Source: an uncultured Ruminococcus sp. (GTDB taxonomy: Bacteria > Bacillota > Clostridia > Oscillospirales > Ruminococcaceae). From it: 7,846 nucleotides of DNA. Made by a program: the position numbers and the translations under genes. Below, piece after piece: positions 5,462-7,846 of this stretch; within the stretch, counting starts at the first letter, position 1, and each line of letters opens with the position of its first letter. Below the pieces are notes generated by a model. That model was not told the origin of the DNA and made no database searches. It saw only the letters and a list, made by a program, of their open reading frames with translations. The DNA is taken from NCBI GenBank assembly GCA_900553335.1, contig USCU01000049.1, positions 1 to 7,846 on the forward strand, in the 5' to 3' direction.

Positions 5462-6773
5462 ATCTGATCAGTTCCTCTCTTGTATTATTAATGTACCCCG
5501 ATTCTATAAGATAAACCATCTCGTTTAATATATCCCCTATTTCCACACCGGAAAACCCCAACTTCAAAAGATCATTTCCGTTTACTGAAAGCTCATTTCG
5601 CCTTACAGCATTATTTGACTTTAAAAATTCCTTTGCATTTATATAAAGTGAATGAAGCTTATCAAGCTTTTCTTTTTTCAGATACTCAGACTGCGCCGAA
5701 GTATCGGCAAACCGAACTTGCATATAATCATCAAAAAACCGTTCGCTGAAATCATACGCCCTTAAAAGACGTTTCATTTTACTTTCGCTTTCTTCAACTC
5801 TGTTGTCATGCTCTTTGATAAGCGAGAGAATATATTTTTTATCCTCGTTTGACATTTTCAGAGAGTGCAAAACCCTATCGGCAATCTTAACGCTCTGCTG
5901 AGGGTGAGTTTTAAAATGCATTACGCCGTATCGGTCTGTTTTTAAAACGCTCGGCTTTCCTATATCGTGTAAAAGCATTGTAAGCCTTAAAATCGGATCC
6001 GGAGAAATACCGGCTACACTTTCAACTGTATGATTATAAATATCATACTTATGATGAGGCGTATTTTGCAAAACATCAAACATCCGGCGAACTTCTGGAA
6101 CAACAACCGCTATTATTTCTTTATACTCAATTAATACGTTTTTTACATTTTGTCCCGAAAGAAGCTTTAAAAGCTCATCTCTTATACGCTCCCTGGAAAC
6201 ATACCTTAACAGCCATCTGTTTTTGAATATACTCTTTTTAGTTTTTTCTTCTATCTCAAAGCTCAGGGTTGAGGAAAACCTAAGCGCTCTTATAATTCTG
6301 AGTGCGTCCTCACAAAATCTCTCGTCGGGATCTCCTATCGCTTTTATAATCTTATTATTTATATCCTTTAGTCCGCCGAAAAAATCTATTACCTCTCCGT
6401 CTGTTGTGCAAAGAGCATTTATAGTAAAATCACGGCGTTTTAAATCTTCTTCTAAGCTTCCTACAAAATTGACCTCACCCGGCGTTCTGTGATCTGAATA
6501 ATTTTTCTCATCTCTAAATGTTGTTATTTCAAATATTTCTCCGTCGATGATAACAGATACTGTTCCGTATTTTATGCCCGTATTAAACGTCTTAAAATCC
6601 CTAAAAACATTTTTTATCTGAAGCGGAGCAGCATTAGTTGTAATATCCCAGTCGTGCGGAAGCTTTCCCATGACATTATCTCTTACGCACCCGCCTACAG
6701 CATATGCCAAAAAGCCGCAGTCACGAAGCTTTGAAATCGCTGACTTAACTTGTGGACTAAGCACTATGTTCAT
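5442..6773 (-). CDS. cca: CCA tRNA nucleotidyltransferase with HD domain
   Basis: This enzyme builds or repairs the 3' CCA end of tRNAs from CTP and ATP, without a template. The 443-residue protein is a class II enzyme. The head domain has GGCVRD (27-32) and the catalytic carboxylates in DWDIT (D41, D43), RRDFTINA (113-120) and the neck motif ERFCEDALRIIRALRF (151-166). An HD domain follows, with H248, the HD pair H269-D270 in LLHDIGK, and H322-D323. The C-terminal region (about 395-440) is the tRNA-binding tail common in Firmicutes. The ATG at 6773 has AGAGGGGA (6779-6786) five bases upstream. Its last codons overlap the vanZ start. Whether it adds all three bases or only CC or A cannot be told by eye; CCA-adding is the default as no second homologue is seen. 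Confidence 0.95.
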   Translation of the reverse strand: MNIVLSPQVKSAISKLRDCGFLAYAVGGCVRDNVMGKLPHDWDITTNAAPLQIKNVFRDFKTFNTGIKYGTVSVIIDGEIFEITTFRDEKNYSDHRTPGEVNFVGSLEEDLKRRDFTINALCTTDGEVIDFFGGLKDINNKIIKAIGDPDERFCEDALRIIRALRFSSTLSFEIEEKTKKSIFKNRWLLRYVSRERIRDELLKLLSGQNVKNVLIEYKEIIAVVVPEVRRMFDVLQNTPHHKYDIYNHTVESVAGISPDPILRLTMLLHDIGKPSVLKTDRYGVMHFKTHPQQSVKIADRVLHSLKMSNEDKKYILSLIKEHDNRVEESESKMKRLLRAYDFSERFFDDYMQVRFADTSAQSEYLKKEKLDKLHSLYINAKEFLKSNNAVRRNELSVNGNDLLKLGFSGVEIGDILNEMVYLIESGYINNTREELIRFAKSKK

Positions 6774-6805
6774 TTTTATCCCCTCTTTTTTCCGTTTGCT
6801 GCATC

Positions 6806-6834
6806 TTGCTGAAAAGGCTATGATATTGTATAAT
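6806..6834 (+). promoter_or_regulatory. Probable promoter of the lnt-like gene
   Basis: TTGCTG (6806-6811) is followed after 17 bases by a perfect -10 TATAAT (6829-6834), 41 bases before the ATG at 6876. The -35 matches consensus at only three positions. The 102-base gap 6774-6875 also has to hold the divergent cca promoter, for which I find no convincing pair of hexamers. Confidence 0.6.
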
Positions 6835-6875
6835 TAAATCAATATGTGTATTTTTTAATTAAAAGGACAATTATT

Positions 6876-7846
6876 ATGTATAAAAACAAAAAACCCTCTG
6901 CTTTTAAAGTCTTTTGCAATACATTTTTTACAAGTATTTATCCTGTCCGTTCGGAAACAATAGCAAATATGAAACTAAAACATTTTAATCTTTTACTGCC
7001 TGCCATGTCGTCAGTAGTTATGTTTTTAATTATATGTATTTTTTCTGTTCCGAGTGTAAGCTTTGCTGCACTTATGCCTTTTTTAATCAGCATTTTTCGC
7101 TGTTCAAAGTTTAAAGAATTTTTAAAAAGCAGCGCTGTATTTTTCTTTATTTATTATTCATTATCCTTTAGCTTTCTATTTAAGCTTTATGAAATTTTGG
7201 ATATTTCAAAAGCTTTGGGAATCATTCTTTCAATCCTAAGCGTTATCCTTTTAAGCTTAATTACAAGCATTATTCATATACTTCCGACACTTGTGTTTTT
7301 CCGATTCTCCAAAGGCCGGATAGTCGACTGCTTTTGCTATTCATTGCTGTTTACATTGGGAGAATACCTTGTAAGTATAATTCCGATTCTCGGATTTCCT
7401 ATTGCAACTGTGTCTTTAAGCGTCTGCGGATTAAGTTCATTTTTGCAAATTTCAAGTCTTTTCGGCTCTCTTTTTATAACATTTATTATAGTTTTAATAA
7501 ACGGTCTTTTTGCCTGTGCGCTTATAACAAGGATTATAAGCTTAAAATCATTAACATCAGTACTTTTAGCCTTTTTGATTTTTCTTTCAAACATCATCTA
7601 TGGAACAATAAGGCTAAATATGCCGCAGGATGCCGACGGCGGCACTTTAACCGCAGCCGCAGTGCAAATAGATAAATCAGGGCTTGAAAAATGGAAAGTC
7701 ACATCGCCCCTAAGCTTATACAAAAAAGAAATCTCAAAAATAGGTGATGTAGATATGATTTTTCTTCCGGAAACCGCCATCACCACTTCAATAGAAAGCA
7801 AAGGTGTAGAATATTCTATCAACAGAATTGTAAACAGTACTAATGC
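6876..7846 (+). CDS. lnt: Apolipoprotein N-acyltransferase-like protein (Lnt), 3' end missing
   Basis: Lnt transfers an acyl chain from phospholipid to the N-terminal cysteine of lipoproteins at the outer face of the membrane. The ATG at 6876 has AAAGGA (6862-6867) eight bases upstream; 323 codons follow without a stop to the window edge, against about 500 for the family. The first part is a run of hydrophobic segments (roughly 41-57, 62-75, 86-102, 112-142, 152-172, 196-216, 228-245). GEYLVSIIPILGFP (162-175) and LQISSLFGSLFITF (190-203) resemble the Lnt pattern before the last periplasmic segment. The nitrilase-like domain opens with AAAVQID (260-266) and reaches DMIFLPETAI (293-302), where E299 aligns with the catalytic glutamate. 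The catalytic lysine and cysteine would lie beyond the edge, so activity cannot be judged. A 31-residue N-terminal extension precedes M32, a weaker alternative start. It is divergent from cca. Confidence 0.85.
   Translation, partial: MYKNKKPSAFKVFCNTFFTSIYPVRSETIANMKLKHFNLLLPAMSSVVMFLIICIFSVPSVSFAALMPFLISIFRCSKFKEFLKSSAVFFFIYYSLSFSFLFKLYEILDISKALGIILSILSVILLSLITSIIHILPTLVFFRFSKGRIVDCFCYSLLFTLGEYLVSIIPILGFPIATVSLSVCGLSSFLQISSLFGSLFITFIIVLINGLFACALITRIISLKSLTSVLLAFLIFLSNIIYGTIRLNMPQDADGGTLTAAAVQIDKSGLEKWKVTSPLSLYKKEISKIGDVDMIFLPETAITTSIESKGVEYSINRIVNSTN

Noticed and set aside
7337..7822. Two minus-strand ORFs of 86 and 74 codons
   Set aside because: They lie antisense within the lnt-like gene, which has a ribosome site, promoter, membrane segments and the LPETA motif. 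The minus frames show none of these.

Overview
The window is a contig end from an AT-rich, fermentative, Gram-positive anaerobe, most likely a member of the Clostridia, probably from a metagenome or single-isolate short-read assembly. The case for Clostridia rests on a Rex repressor gene placed directly before an AdhE-type aldehyde/alcohol dehydrogenase, strong AGGAGG-type ribosome sites, an HD-domain CCA-adding enzyme, a VanZ-family protein, and a very small [2Fe-2S] ferredoxin of the type found beside clostridial [FeFe]-hydrogenases. The first 47 bases are not biological: they read as the Illumina P7/i7/Nextera adapter, so genomic sequence begins at 48.

Layout from right to left, which is the direction of transcription for all genes but one. 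At 6876 to the right edge, on the plus strand, is the front two thirds of an apolipoprotein N-acyltransferase-like (Lnt) membrane protein. It is still open at 7846. Divergent from it is a minus-strand pair, cca (6773-5442) and a vanZ-family gene (5461-4949), which overlap by 20 bases. A 255-base gap then holds a near-perfect Rex operator (4782-4799) and a consensus sigma-A promoter (4769-4774 / 4746-4751). These drive rex (4693-4061) and adhE (4018-1397), which end in a strong intrinsic terminator (1333-1376). A second strong promoter (1308-1313 / 1285-1290) then starts a transcript with a leader of about 170 nt and three consecutive hairpins. It encodes an APH-fold small-molecule kinase (1106-357), a 79-residue [2Fe-2S] ferredoxin-like protein (337-98), and probably the first codons of a third gene (63-48) cut by the adapter.

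How the genes work together: Rex senses the NADH/NAD+ ratio. When NADH is high it leaves its operator, and AdhE is made to reduce acetyl-CoA to ethanol and re-oxidise NADH. Because the operator lies before rex itself, the pair should be an autoregulated redox circuit. The downstream kinase/ferredoxin operon is separated by a terminator and has its own promoter; its ferredoxin suggests electron transfer to a gene just off the contig. The cca, vanZ and lnt genes are housekeeping or envelope functions with no evident link to the redox circuit.

No gene-free stretch exceeds 300 bases; the largest is 1107-1396 (290 bases), fully described below. I see no CRISPR array, tRNA, rRNA, insertion sequence or phage gene. 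Nothing here is clearly a new biological system. The best leads are the three-hairpin leader element, the kinase/mini-ferredoxin pair, and the arrangement of the Rex operator.
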